A DNA stretch of 60,686 nucleotides, from assembly GCA_014801945.1 (NCBI GenBank), contig JAAVDF010000023.1, positions 1 through 60,686 on the forward strand, in the 5' to 3' direction. The notes beneath the pieces are model-generated. The model worked only from the letters and a program-made list of their open reading frames with translations, did no database searches and was not told the DNA's origin. Made by a program: the position numbers and the translations under genes. Position 1 is the first letter of the stretch; each line of letters starts with the position of its first letter. Shown here one piece after another: positions 45,181 through 58,865 of the stretch. This DNA comes from Bacteroides sp. Its GTDB lineage: Bacteria; Bacteroidota; Bacteroidia; Bacteroidales; Muribaculaceae.

Positions 45181-48100
45181 ATGAAACGAATCTTCTTAGC
45201 ATTGACTGTGGCTTTGGCCGGATGGTCAGGAATTGACGCTCAGCGTCACGTCAGTCAGGAGCGTATGGCCGAAGTCTATAAGGAAGCGCGTACACCTTAT
45301 AAATATGGTCTTGTAGTGGCGCCTGATGACAATAATCATAAAATTGACTGTCCGACGGTGTTCCGCGAAGGTGATAAATGGTATATGACTTACGTTGTCT
45401 ATAACGGACGCGGAGGTCAGGACGGACGCGGCTATGAGACATGGATCGCAGAGAGTGACAACCTGCTCGAATGGACCACATTGGGTCGGATACTCGCTTA
45501 TTCCGACACCGGTTGGGACAGAAATCAGCGAGGTGGTTTCCCCGGACTGATCGACATGCAGTGGGACGGCTCTTATGCCATCAACCGTTACAAAGGTAAA
45601 TGCTGGATGACATATATCGGAGGAGAGGGCACAGGCTATGAGGCCGTGAACGCACCTCTTGCTGTCGGATTGGCTTGGACAAAGGGCAATCCCGCGACGG
45701 CTCACCTCTGGGAGACACTTGATCATCCGATCATCTCGATCACTGACAAGGATGTCCAGTGGTGGGAGGCATTGACCGAATATAAGAGCACTGTCTATGA
45801 AGATCCCGGAAAGACGCTTGGATCACGTTTCATGATGTATTACAACGCCGGAGGTGTCAATCCTGAAACCGGCATGAAGGGTGAGCGTATAGGCATCGCC
45901 CTGTCCGACAATATGACAAAGTGGCGCAGATACGAGGGAAACCCTGTGTTCACTCATGAAGCGCAGGGCACCATCACAGGCGACGCGCAGATAGTCAAGA
46001 TGGGCGATGTGTATGTGATGTTCTACTTCTCGGCTTTCAATCCCTCGCGCAGCTATAAGGCATTCAATACTTTTGCTTGTAGTTACGATCTCGTGACATG
46101 GGATGACTGGGAAGGCAGTGATCTTATCTATCCCACAAAGGATTTCGATGAGATGTTTGCCCATAAAAGTTATCTTGTCAAGCATGACGGTGTGGTCTAT
46201 CATTTCTATTGTGCCGTCAACAATGCCGAGCAGCGCGGAATTGCAGTTGCGACAAGTAAGCCGATGGGTCGGTCAGCGGTAAGATTTCCCGAACGTCCGG
46301 CCACAGGCCGACGCACACATGTAAGCCTCAATGATGGCTGGAACACATGGCTCGGTGATGACCGCACGACTATGCGGAGTGTCAACGTCCCCCACAACTG
46401 GGATGATTACTACGGTTACCGTCAGCTCACCCACGGAAATCTCCACGGTAATGCTACCTACGTGCGTGATTTTGATATGCCGGCACGTGTCGATGGCAAA
46501 CGCTATTTTGTAAACTTCGAGGGAGTTGGCACATACGCCGACATCCGTCTTAACGGTCATGATTTCGGTCGTCGTCCGTCAGGCCGCACGTCGATGACTC
46601 TCGATGTGACCGATTATCTGAATTTCGACGGCAAAAATACGATTGAAGTGCTTGCAGAGCATCCTGAAATGATAGCCGACATGCCGTGGGTATGTGGTGG
46701 TTGCTCGTCGGAATGGGGATTCAGCGAAGGTTCACAACCGCTCGGTATTTTCCGTCCCGTAGAGCTTGAGATCACTGATGAAGTGCGTGTCGAGCCGTTC
46801 GGAGTCCATGTATGGAACAATGCCGCCTGTGATTCGGTGTTTATCGAAACAGAGTTGAAAAATTATGGTACTAAGCCTGCTGAATTTGATTTTATAAGCA
46901 AATTCAGCAATGCAGATGGCCGGCAGATATTCCGCCTGACCGAGACTACGACTCTTGCACCCGGCGAGACAAAAATTGTCAAGCAGGCCTCTCCGATAAC
47001 CGATGCAAAGCTGTGGAGCACGGAAGATCCTTATCTCTACAAGCTTTCAACAATGGTGAAGCGCAACGGTAAGACTACCGAGGAGGTCACGACCCCCTAC
47101 GGTATCCGTAATTTCTCATGGCCTGTCAAGCGTAATGATGGCGACGGACGCTTTTTCCTGAACGGAAAACCGGTATTTGTCAACGGAGTGTGTGAGTATG
47201 AGCATCAGTTCGGAGCTTCCCACGCTTTCAGCGATGAGCAGGTGGCCGCACGCGTCAAGCAGATAAAAAATGCTGGTTTCAACGCTGTGCGCGATGCCCA
47301 TCAGCCTCACAATCTCCGCTATCAGGACTATTGGGACAAGGAAGGCATACTTTTCTGGCCGCAGTTCTCTGCCCATGTATGGTATGATACCCCTGAATTC
47401 CGTGAGAACTTCAAGACACTCCTGCGCCAGTGGATCAAGGAGCGTCGCAACTCACCCTCTGTCGTGATGTGGGGACTCCAGAATGAGAGCACGCTCCCGC
47501 GTGATTTTGCCGAGGAATGTGCCGAGATCATCCGTGAAATGGATCCGATGGCCCGTGACATGCGCGTGATCACCACCTGCAACGGCGGTGAGGGAACAGA
47601 TTGGAATGTCATTCAGAACTGGAGCGGTACATACGGTGGCGATGTGAACAAGTATAACGAAGAACTCGCACGACCGAATCAGCTTCTTAACGGTGAATAT
47701 GGAGCATGGCGTACACTCGGATTCCATACCGAGCCCGGCGAATTTGATCCCAACGGTCCTTGGAGTGAGGAACGCATGACGCAACTCATGGAGACTAAGG
47801 TACGTTTAGCCGAACAGGCCCGCGACAGCGTCAGCGGTCACTATCAGTGGATATTCAGCAGTCACGATAATCCCGGCCGTCGTCAGCCCGACGAGGCTTA
47901 CCGCACGATTGATAAGGTCGGTCCTTTCAATTACAAGGGACTTGTCAGTCCGTGGGAAGAACCTGCCGACGTATATTATATGTATAAGTCAAACTATGTC
48001 GATGCGGCTAAAGATCCGTTTGTCTATATCGCGTCGCATACATGGCCTGACCGATTCAATGGCCCGCGCAATGCGACCATAGAGGTCTATAGTAACTGCG

Positions 48101-49356
48101 ATTCAGTCCAACTTTTCAATGATGCCGTTGATTCGGCCTCGTTCGGTATGCAGGTCAAGGGTGGTATCGGTACACACTTCGTTTGGAAGGATGTGCCTGT
48201 ACGCTACAATGTCCTGCGGGCAGTGGCATATCAGGGTGGTGAACCTGTGGCTGAGGATCTGATAGTGCTTGATAATCTTGAGCAAGCACCGGGCTTCGCC
48301 TCACTGCGTTCACCGGGTTCTGTTGCACTCAAGGGTGCCGACGGTTACAATTATCTTTACCGTATAAACTGTGGCGGAGATGCCTATACCGACGGTTTCG
48401 GTCAGAAATGGCTTGCGGACGATACGGTCTATTCACGCTCATGGGCCGAGGATTTTAAAGGTCTGTCACCCTATCTTGCCAGTCAGCGTGTGACCTACGA
48501 CCCGATAGCCGGGACTGATGACTGGGCACTCATGCAGAGTTTCCGTTTCGGACGTCACAAGCTGTCATATAATCTTCCCGTGCCTGACGGCCGCTATCGT
48601 GTCGAGCTGTATTTCATCGAGCCGTGGCATGGCACAGGCGGTGGCGAGGGTACTGACTGTGAGGGTCTGCGTATATTCGATGTCGCTGTCAATGATTCGA
48701 CCGTGATCGATGACCTTGACATCTGGGCCGAGGCCGGACATGACAAATTGTTGAAGAAAGTGGTTGACTGCGATGTCCGTGGAGGTATGCTTACCGTCAG
48801 CTTCCCGGAAGTGAAAGCGGGGCAGGCCGTACTTTCAGCGATTGCTGTGGCATCGCTTGACTCTGAGGCTAAACCTCTTGTCGCTCCTCATGCTTCGGAC
48901 TGGAGCTGGAGCAAGGCTGACAAGGATGTGATAGAAAAAATGCCTGCCGAAATGCTTCCTAAGGATGAAAATGCACGCGCGGCCGTGACATACGAGGCCG
49001 AGGATGCCAAGTGTGAGGGTAAATTCCAGAAAAAAGAATGGAAAAAGCAGACAGGTGTGTTCTTCTCAGGCAAGGGCAGCGTTGAATGGACTATTTCGAC
49101 TGGTCTCGCACAGGTCTATGCACTGCGTTTCAAATTCATGAATCTTAATAAGGATGCTGTGGCAGTTAATCTGAAACTCATCGCTCCTAACGGTGCTGTT
49201 CTGAAAGATGATACCATCAATCTCCCCGACACACCTGAAAAATGGAGAATGCTGAGCACAACGACCGGCGGTTACATCAATGCCGGAACTTACAAGGTGA
49301 TACTCTCGGCTGATAATCTCGATGGAGTTGCATTTGACTCTCTTGAAGTGCAGTAA
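45181..49356 (+). CDS. GH137-GH2 fusion with malectin-like domains
   Basis: The 1391-residue exported protein has three parts. Residues 20-385 form a five-bladed beta-propeller like GH43/GH137 (DCPTVFREGDKWYMTYVVYN, GDAQIVKMGDVYVMFYFSAF). Residues 390-970 form a GH2 enzyme with acid/base Glu769 (WGLQNES) and nucleophile Glu839 (NGEYGA). The C-terminus has malectin-like and CBM-like modules (YRVELYFIEPWHGTGGGEGT, VTYEAEDAKCEG). This is the domain order of BT0996, which couples GH137 beta-L-arabinofuranosidase and GH2 beta-glucuronidase on rhamnogalacturonan-II chain B (from memory). The ATG at 45181 starts a signal peptide; the open frame reaches back to 45106. Confidence 0.87.
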   Translation: MKRIFLALTVALAGWSGIDAQRHVSQERMAEVYKEARTPYKYGLVVAPDDNNHKIDCPTVFREGDKWYMTYVVYNGRGGQDGRGYETWIAESDNLLEWTTLGRILAYSDTGWDRNQRGGFPGLIDMQWDGSYAINRYKGKCWMTYIGGEGTGYEAVNAPLAVGLAWTKGNPATAHLWETLDHPIISITDKDVQWWEALTEYKSTVYEDPGKTLGSRFMMYYNAGGVNPETGMKGERIGIALSDNMTKWRRYEGNPVFTHEAQGTITGDAQIVKMGDVYVMFYFSAFNPSRSYKAFNTFACSYDLVTWDDWEGSDLIYPTKDFDEMFAHKSYLVKHDGVVYHFYCAVNNAEQRGIAVATSKPMGRSAVRFPERPATGRRTHVSLNDGWNTWLGDDRTTMRSVNVPHNWDDYYGYRQLTHGNLHGNATYVRDFDMPARVDGKRYFVNFEGVGTYADIRLNGHDFGRRPSGRTSMTLDVTDYLNFDGKNTIEVLAEHPEMIADMPWVCGGCSSEWGFSEGSQPLGIFRPVELEITDEVRVEPFGVHVWNNAACDSVFIETELKNYGTKPAEFDFISKFSNADGRQIFRLTETTTLAPGETKIVKQASPITDAKLWSTEDPYLYKLSTMVKRNGKTTEEVTTPYGIRNFSWPVKRNDGDGRFFLNGKPVFVNGVCEYEHQFGASHAFSDEQVAARVKQIKNAGFNAVRDAHQPHNLRYQDYWDKEGILFWPQFSAHVWYDTPEFRENFKTLLRQWIKERRNSPSVVMWGLQNESTLPRDFAEECAEIIREMDPMARDMRVITTCNGGEGTDWNVIQNWSGTYGGDVNKYNEELARPNQLLNGEYGAWRTLGFHTEPGEFDPNGPWSEERMTQLMETKVRLAEQARDSVSGHYQWIFSSHDNPGRRQPDEAYRTIDKVGPFNYKGLVSPWEEPADVYYMYKSNYVDAAKDPFVYIASHTWPDRFNGPRNATIEVYSNCDSVQLFNDAVDSASFGMQVKGGIGTHFVWKDVPVRYNVLRAVAYQGGEPVAEDLIVLDNLEQAPGFASLRSPGSVALKGADGYNYLYRINCGGDAYTDGFGQKWLADDTVYSRSWAEDFKGLSPYLASQRVTYDPIAGTDDWALMQSFRFGRHKLSYNLPVPDGRYRVELYFIEPWHGTGGGEGTDCEGLRIFDVAVNDSTVIDDLDIWAEAGHDKLLKKVVDCDVRGGMLTVSFPEVKAGQAVLSAIAVASLDSEAKPLVAPHASDWSWSKADKDVIEKMPAEMLPKDENARAAVTYEAEDAKCEGKFQKKEWKKQTGVFFSGKGSVEWTISTGLAQVYALRFKFMNLNKDAVAVNLKLIAPNGAVLKDDTINLPDTPEKWRMLSTTTGGYINAGTYKVILSADNLDGVAFDSLEVQ

Positions 49357-49376
49357 TCCGGCTTTCGCCTTAATGA

Positions 49377-52643
<3,267 letters not shown>

Positions 52644-52676
52644 TAGTAATGAAAAAAATATAAATCTAACGATACA

Positions 52677-55517
52677 ATGAAAAAAACAGTAGTAACTATC
52701 TGCTCCATACTCGCAGGCATGTCGCTGATGGCGCAGTCAGTCACCACCGAGCGTCAGTATCTTTCAGGTACTGGCAGTGACGATATGGTCGAGTGGGACT
52801 TTATGTGTACCGACGGTAACAATTCCGGCGAATGGAAGAAAATCGGAGTGCCCTCATGCTGGGAGCTTCAGGGATTCGGTACGTATCAGTACGGTATGAA
52901 ATTCTATGGCAAAGCCTTCCCTGAAGGAGTAGCCGATGAAAAAGGTATGTATAAGTACGAATTCGAGCTTCCCGAATCGTGGCGTGGCAAGCAGATCGAA
53001 CTTGTGTTTGAAGCTGCCATGACTGATACTGACGTGCTTATCAACGGACGCAAAGCCGGCTCGAAGCATCAGGGAGGTTTCTATCGTTTCATCTATGATG
53101 TCAGTGACCGTGTGTTTTTCGGCCCCGGTAAGAAAAACCGTCTTGAAGTGACGGTGGCCAAGGAAAGCGAGAACGCAGGTGTGAATCTCGCCGAACGCCG
53201 TGCCGACTACTGGAATTTCGGCGGTATCTGGCGTCCGGTGTTCATGCAGGCCCGTCCGGCACTCAACATGAAACAGATAGCCATCGACGCCAAGGCTGAC
53301 GGAACTTTCAAGGCTGACTACACTTTGAGCATGCCGGTCGAAGGGGGCAAGATCACCACTGTCATCACTGATAAGAACGGCAAGAAGGTAGGCGAGTCAG
53401 TCACAGCTATCCGTCCCGGAGCTGGCGACGGTCAGGTGGAAGTCAAGGTCAACAATCCCGCTACGTGGAGCGCGGAAACCCCCGAACTTTACAAGGCTGA
53501 ATTTACCCTCGCCGATGCTTCAGGCAAGGTTCTTCATAAGGAAAATAAAAAATTCGGTTTCCGCACGATCGAGGTGCGCGAAAGCGACGGTCTTTATATC
53601 AACGGTAAGAAAATCAACATCCGCGGTGTCAACCGTCACAGTTTCCGTCCGGAGAGTGGCCGTACACTCAGCCGTAAGGAGAATCTTGAGGATGTAGAGC
53701 TTATCAAATCAATGAATATGAACGCCGTGCGCCTCTCTCACTATCCCGCTGACCCTGAGTTCTATGAGATCTGTGACTCACTCGGTCTCTACGTGATGGA
53801 TGAACTTACTGGCTGGCATGGCAAACATGAAACCATCAACGGTCAGAAGCTTGTACGCGAGATGGTGGAACGCGATGTAAACCATCCATCCATCATCTGG
53901 TGGAGCAACGGTAACGAGAAGGGTTGGAACGACGAACTCAACGGTGAATTCCACAAATATGATCCGCAGAAGCGTCCGGTGCTTCATCCGCAGGGTAATT
54001 TCGGCGGGTTCGAAACCATGCACTATCGTTCGTATGGCGAGAGTCAGGACTACATGCGTCTGCCCGAAATCTTTATGCCTACCGAGTTCCTCCACGGTCT
54101 CTATGACGGCGGTCATGGCGCAGGTCTCTATGATTACTGGGAAATGATGCGCAATCATCCCCGTTGTGCCGGCGGTTTCCTCTGGGTACTTGCCGATGAG
54201 GGTGTAAAGCGTGTGGATATGGACGGATTCATTGATAACTGCGGCAACTATGGTGCGGACGGTATCGTCGGCCCTCATCATGAGAAAGAGGGTAGCTACT
54301 GGACTGTCAAGGAAGTGTGGTGTCCCATACAGATCATGAATACCAGCATTACCCCTGATTTTGACGGTGTGCTTGATGTCGAGAATCGTTACGACTTCAC
54401 CAATCTCAACGGTTGCTCGCTTAAATGGCGTCAGCTTGAAATGCCTGCACAGGGATCATCGGCCAATGCCAAGGTTGTGGCCGAGGGCACTGTAAAATTC
54501 CCCGATATTCCCGCACGTGAATCAGGTAAGGTCAGCATACCCAAGCTTCGTCCTGAGACCGATGCACTTGAACTCACTGTCATTGACAACAACGGTAAGG
54601 ATCTCTTCACTTGGTCACATCAGGTGACAGGTAAGCAGACTCCTGCGTCTGTAGCCAAGAGCGGTGCTGCTCCCGTGGTCAGCGAGACTGCCGATGAGAT
54701 CACTGTTTCAGCCAACGGACGTACATATCATTTCAGCAAGAAAAACGGTCAGCTGATGGGTGTTGAGGTCAAGGGCCGCATGATAGAGCTTACCGATGGT
54801 CCTCGCGTCATCGTGGCCAAGCGTTCTGACCGCTCGATGGACGGTTTCTATAATCATGACGACAAGCAGGCTGAAAAGAAAAAGACACAATACACCGAAT
54901 TTGAGGATCTTGGCAAGTTTGTAGGAATTAAGGCCGAGAAGGAGGGTAACGACGTTGTCGTAACTGCCGATTATAAACTTGGAAACTTCGACAGCGCACG
55001 CTGGACCATCATGCCTGACGGTAGCGCGGCTCTCGATTTCACATATAATTTCAACGGTGTGATCGACCTCATGGGTGTCAAATTCGACTTCCCTGAAAAC
55101 AAGGTCATCAGCAAGCGTTGGGTAGGCGACGGTCCTTACCGCGTATGGCAGAACCGTCTCCACGGTCCGCAGTACGGTGTATGGGAGAATGATTACAATG
55201 ACCCGATTCCGGCTGAAAGTTTCACGTATCCCGAATTCAAGGGCTATTTCGCCAATGTGGATTGGATGGATATCAAGACTCAGGACGGCACTATCGGTAT
55301 CATCAACGAGACTCCCGGTAGCTATATCGGTGTCTATGAGCCTCGTGACGGTCGTGACCATATCCTCTATAATCTTCCCAAAACCGGTATCGCTGTCATG
55401 GAGGTTATTCCTCCCGTGCGCAACAAGGTGAATACTACCGACCTCGTTGGTCCGTCATCACAGCCCAAGTGGGTCAACGGACAGCGCACAGGCCGTATCA
55501 TCCTTAACTTTAATTAA
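52677..55517 (+). CDS. GH2 glycoside hydrolase
   Basis: The 946-residue exported enzyme has a signal peptide (about residues 1-20), the jelly-roll sugar-binding domain (VPSCWELQGFGTYQYGMKFY), INIRGVNRHSFRPESG, acid/base Glu414 in WSNGNEKG and nucleophile Glu470 in MPTEFLHG. The GH2 core is intact but the C-terminal half is not LacZ-like, so substrate is probably different from its neighbour; the gene order would match BT0992 of the rhamnogalacturonan-II system (from memory). Spacing is 33 bp to the previous gene. Confidence 0.85.
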   Translation: MKKTVVTICSILAGMSLMAQSVTTERQYLSGTGSDDMVEWDFMCTDGNNSGEWKKIGVPSCWELQGFGTYQYGMKFYGKAFPEGVADEKGMYKYEFELPESWRGKQIELVFEAAMTDTDVLINGRKAGSKHQGGFYRFIYDVSDRVFFGPGKKNRLEVTVAKESENAGVNLAERRADYWNFGGIWRPVFMQARPALNMKQIAIDAKADGTFKADYTLSMPVEGGKITTVITDKNGKKVGESVTAIRPGAGDGQVEVKVNNPATWSAETPELYKAEFTLADASGKVLHKENKKFGFRTIEVRESDGLYINGKKINIRGVNRHSFRPESGRTLSRKENLEDVELIKSMNMNAVRLSHYPADPEFYEICDSLGLYVMDELTGWHGKHETINGQKLVREMVERDVNHPSIIWWSNGNEKGWNDELNGEFHKYDPQKRPVLHPQGNFGGFETMHYRSYGESQDYMRLPEIFMPTEFLHGLYDGGHGAGLYDYWEMMRNHPRCAGGFLWVLADEGVKRVDMDGFIDNCGNYGADGIVGPHHEKEGSYWTVKEVWCPIQIMNTSITPDFDGVLDVENRYDFTNLNGCSLKWRQLEMPAQGSSANAKVVAEGTVKFPDIPARESGKVSIPKLRPETDALELTVIDNNGKDLFTWSHQVTGKQTPASVAKSGAAPVVSETADEITVSANGRTYHFSKKNGQLMGVEVKGRMIELTDGPRVIVAKRSDRSMDGFYNHDDKQAEKKKTQYTEFEDLGKFVGIKAEKEGNDVVVTADYKLGNFDSARWTIMPDGSAALDFTYNFNGVIDLMGVKFDFPENKVISKRWVGDGPYRVWQNRLHGPQYGVWENDYNDPIPAESFTYPEFKGYFANVDWMDIKTQDGTIGIINETPGSYIGVYEPRDGRDHILYNLPKTGIAVMEVIPPVRNKVNTTDLVGPSSQPKWVNGQRTGRIILNFN

Positions 55518-55523
55518 GTTGAA

Positions 55524-55575
55524 GTATAGAGGTTTAAGTATAGAGGATAGAGATTACTTCGTGAAACCTCGATAC
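55524..55575. repeat. Intergenic imperfect inverted repeat and 11-nt direct repeat
   Basis: A 12-bp stem with one mismatch (55524-55535 with 55564-55575) encloses a 28-nt loop. An 11-nt direct repeat (AAGTATAGAGG at 55522-55532 and 55536-55546) overlaps its left arm. It sits between the second GH2 and GH106 genes. Confidence 0.5.
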
Positions 55576-55604
55576 TGAAATGATCTGAATAATAAAGGAA
55601 TAGA

Positions 55605-58600
55605 ATGAAATTACGCAATATACTATTCTCAGCGGCGGCTATGCTTTCGCTCAATGTGTCGGCTCAGTCGGCACTTGAGCAGGCATTTGCCACGCCTCCT
55701 GCCGAAGCTCATCCGTGGTGCTTCTGGTACTGGATGTATGGAGCAGTCACTGAGGAGGGGATCAAAGCTGATCTTGAAGCCATGAAGCAGGCCGGTCTCG
55801 GCGGTACCTATCTGATGCCGATCAAGGCCGTGGAGACTGCACCGCAGTACGAAGGTAAAGCCCCGCAGCTGTCACCTGAATGGTGGCGGTTGGTAGGACG
55901 CAGTATGGAGATTGCCGATAGCCTTGGCCTTAAAATCGGTATGCATATCTGTGACGGTTTTGCGCTTGCCGGAGGTCCGTGGATCACTCCTGCGGAGTCA
56001 ATGCAAAAGGTAGTCACGGCCGATACCATAGTCAATGGTGGAGTGATCGAGAACATTCTTTTGCCCGTCCCGGAAAACTATAAGGGCTACTACGAGGACA
56101 TCGCACTTCTGGCCATGCCGGTCAAGGGACGGAAAATCACGGAGAAGCCAAAGATTACTGCCGGAAATATCGGTTCAAATGTTCCCGACGGCAAGGGTGT
56201 CAGCATTGATGATAAAGGCGTAATTCGTTCGTCCGTCCCATGTTGGATTCAGTATGAATATGACCAACCTGTCAATGTCAGCAACGTTGAGATCATACTT
56301 GCCGGTAACAACTATCAGGCTCATCGACTCAAAGTGCTTGCGAGCAATGATGGTGTTGATTTCAAGGAAGTGAAGCAGCTGCAGCCTGCTCGTCAGGGTT
56401 GGCAGAATACCGATGAGCAGAGCACACATGCCATACCTCCGACCACGGCTAAATATTTCCGTTTCACTTGGACTCCCGAAGGCAGTGAACCCGGAAGCGA
56501 GGATATGGATGCTGCGAAGTGGAAGCCAAATCTCAAGATCAATGATATAGTTCTCAGCGGTGAACCCAAAATCAATCAGTGGGAAGGTAAGGCCGGACTT
56601 GTCTGGCGTGTCGCTCCCGAAACCACTGAGACCGAGATTCCGCAGGAACTATGCGTAAGGACTGACGAGATCATCGACCTGACGCCGCAGATGCGTGGCG
56701 GAGCTTTGTCCGCTTCGCTTCCGGAAGGGGAGTGGCGCATCATGCGCATAGGTCACACTGCTACCGGCCACACCAATGCCACCGGTGGAGCCGGTCAGGG
56801 ACTTGAGGCCGATAAGTTCAGCCGCGAGGCCGTAGCCAAGCAGGCCGACAATTGGTTCGGTCGCGTGTTCAAGGAAGTAAGCAACAAAGAAGCTGTCAAC
56901 AATGCCCTCAAATACATGCATGTGGATAGCTGGGAATGTGGTAGTCAGAACTGGAGCGACAATTTTGCTTCTGAATTCAAACGTCGTCGCGGTTATGACC
57001 TCATGCCTTATCTTCCGTTATTTGCCGGTGTGCCCGTCGATGACGTGAAGACTTCTGAAAAAGTGCTCCGCGATGTGCGCACTACTGCCGCCGAACTGGT
57101 GGTCGATGTGTTCTATGACGTGCTTGCCGACAAAGCTAAGGACTATGACTGCTATTTCTCGGCTGAATGTGTGTCACCCACAATGGTGAGCGACGGTATG
57201 CTCCACTATCAGGCCGTTGATTTCCCGATGGGTGAATTTTGGCTTCGCAGTCCGACTCATGACAAACCCAACGATATGCTCGACGCCATCCACGGCGGAC
57301 ATGTCTATGGCAAGAATATAATTCAGGCTGAAGGTTTCACGGAAGTGCGCGGTACGTGGGATGAGACCCCCGCGATGCTCAAGGCTCTCCTTGACCGTAA
57401 CTACGCTTTGGGTATAAACCGCATGTTCTATCATGTCAACACCCATAATCCTTATCTCGATAAGAAACCCGGTATGACTCTTGACGGTATCGGCCTCTTT
57501 TTCCAGCGTGACAACACTTGGTGGGCCGATGGCGGTAAGGGTATGAGCGACTACATGCGTCGCGCACAGGCTCTGTTGCAGTACGGTGTGCCTGTCACGG
57601 ACATTGCCGTGTTCACCGGTGAGGAAATCCCTCGTCGTGCGGTGTTGCCCGATCGTCTTGTGCCTTCGCTACCCGGTATTTTCGGTGCGGAGCGCGTCGA
57701 GTCGGAGCGTAAGCGTCTGTCCAATGAGGGGCAGCCTCTGCGCGTGATGCCTGTCGGCGTTACTCACTCTGCCAACATGGCTGATCCTGAAAAATGGATT
57801 AATCCGATGAGAGGCTACAGCTATGACTCGATGAACAAGGATGCGCTGCTCCGTCTCGCCAAGGCTGAAAACGGACGCGTGACACTCCCCGGCGGAGCTT
57901 CCTACAAAGTTCTCGTGCTCCCGCTCCCGCATCCTCTCATGCCTGACAGCACGCTCAGCCCTGAAGTAAGGACAAAGGTGGCGGAACTGGTGAAGGCAGG
58001 TGTGGTGGTGCCGCAATTGCCCTACGTCAAAGATGACTTCTCTGCCTATGGCCTTGAACGTGATGTCGTAGTGCCGGAAAATATAGCATGGAATCATCGC
58101 CGCCACGACGGTGATAATGTGGATCTCTACTTCATCTCGAATCAAGAGGAATCACCGCGCGAGTTTAACGCTTCGTTCCGTGTGGCCGGACGTATTCCCG
58201 AACTTTGGAATCCTATGACCGGAACAATCGACCGTCAGCTTGACTGGACGAGCAAGGATGGTCGCACAGACGTGAAGATGGCACTTGATGCCGCTGAATC
58301 TGCCTTCATTGTGTTCCGTGAACCTACCGAGGCAGTTTCAGGTTCGGCCCCTGTCAGAAAAGTTGTCACTACCGATCTCAAACCCGGCAAATGGTCCGTT
58401 AAGTTTGTCACTACAGGACGGACTGTCGAATGCGAGGAACTTTTTGACTGGACAACCGCTCTGGAGGAGGATGTGAAATATTATTCCGGTACGGCTGTAT
58501 GCTCAACAGAGTTCAAAGCTCCCAAACTCCCGAAGGGCGGACGCGTGGTGCTTAATCTTGACGGTGTTCACGATGTCGCTACGGTCATTGTCAACGGTAA

Positions 58601-58841
58601 GGAGTGTGGGATCGTCTGGACCGCACCTTACACAGTGGATATTACCGATGCAATAAAGAAAGGTAAGAACAGTTTGGTGATCGAGGTGACCAATACTTGG
58701 GCCAACGCCCTCCTCGGCGCGGATGAAGGTAAAGCACCCTTTGAAGGAATATGGACTAACGGTAAGTATCGCCGTGCAGAGAAAACCCTCATTCCCGCAG
58801 GTCTTACCGGACCGCTGTCATTAAGTGTAATTTCTGAATAA
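55605..58841 (+). CDS. GH106-type alpha-L-rhamnosidase
   Basis: The 1078-residue exported enzyme has a signal peptide (about residues 1-20), then the opening HPWCFWYWMYGAVTEEGIKADLEAMKQAGLGG, a hallmark of the GH106 family, and an IGMHICDGFALAGGPW barrel strand. Later parts include MHVDSWECGSQNWSDNF (acidic residues in the active site) and a C-terminal jelly roll (LNLDGVHDVATVIVNGKECG). GH106 removes alpha-L-rhamnose; the rhamnogalacturonan-II member is BT0986, from memory. Confidence 0.87.
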   Translation: MKLRNILFSAAAMLSLNVSAQSALEQAFATPPAEAHPWCFWYWMYGAVTEEGIKADLEAMKQAGLGGTYLMPIKAVETAPQYEGKAPQLSPEWWRLVGRSMEIADSLGLKIGMHICDGFALAGGPWITPAESMQKVVTADTIVNGGVIENILLPVPENYKGYYEDIALLAMPVKGRKITEKPKITAGNIGSNVPDGKGVSIDDKGVIRSSVPCWIQYEYDQPVNVSNVEIILAGNNYQAHRLKVLASNDGVDFKEVKQLQPARQGWQNTDEQSTHAIPPTTAKYFRFTWTPEGSEPGSEDMDAAKWKPNLKINDIVLSGEPKINQWEGKAGLVWRVAPETTETEIPQELCVRTDEIIDLTPQMRGGALSASLPEGEWRIMRIGHTATGHTNATGGAGQGLEADKFSREAVAKQADNWFGRVFKEVSNKEAVNNALKYMHVDSWECGSQNWSDNFASEFKRRRGYDLMPYLPLFAGVPVDDVKTSEKVLRDVRTTAAELVVDVFYDVLADKAKDYDCYFSAECVSPTMVSDGMLHYQAVDFPMGEFWLRSPTHDKPNDMLDAIHGGHVYGKNIIQAEGFTEVRGTWDETPAMLKALLDRNYALGINRMFYHVNTHNPYLDKKPGMTLDGIGLFFQRDNTWWADGGKGMSDYMRRAQALLQYGVPVTDIAVFTGEEIPRRAVLPDRLVPSLPGIFGAERVESERKRLSNEGQPLRVMPVGVTHSANMADPEKWINPMRGYSYDSMNKDALLRLAKAENGRVTLPGGASYKVLVLPLPHPLMPDSTLSPEVRTKVAELVKAGVVVPQLPYVKDDFSAYGLERDVVVPENIAWNHRRHDGDNVDLYFISNQEESPREFNASFRVAGRIPELWNPMTGTIDRQLDWTSKDGRTDVKMALDAAESAFIVFREPTEAVSGSAPVRKVVTTDLKPGKWSVKFVTTGRTVECEELFDWTTALEEDVKYYSGTAVCSTEFKAPKLPKGGRVVLNLDGVHDVATVIVNGKECGIVWTAPYTVDITDAIKKGKNSLVIEVTNTWANALLGADEGKAPFEGIWTNGKYRRAEKTLIPAGLTGPLSLSVISE

Positions 58842-58865
58842 CAATACATACTCATACAAAAAAAA

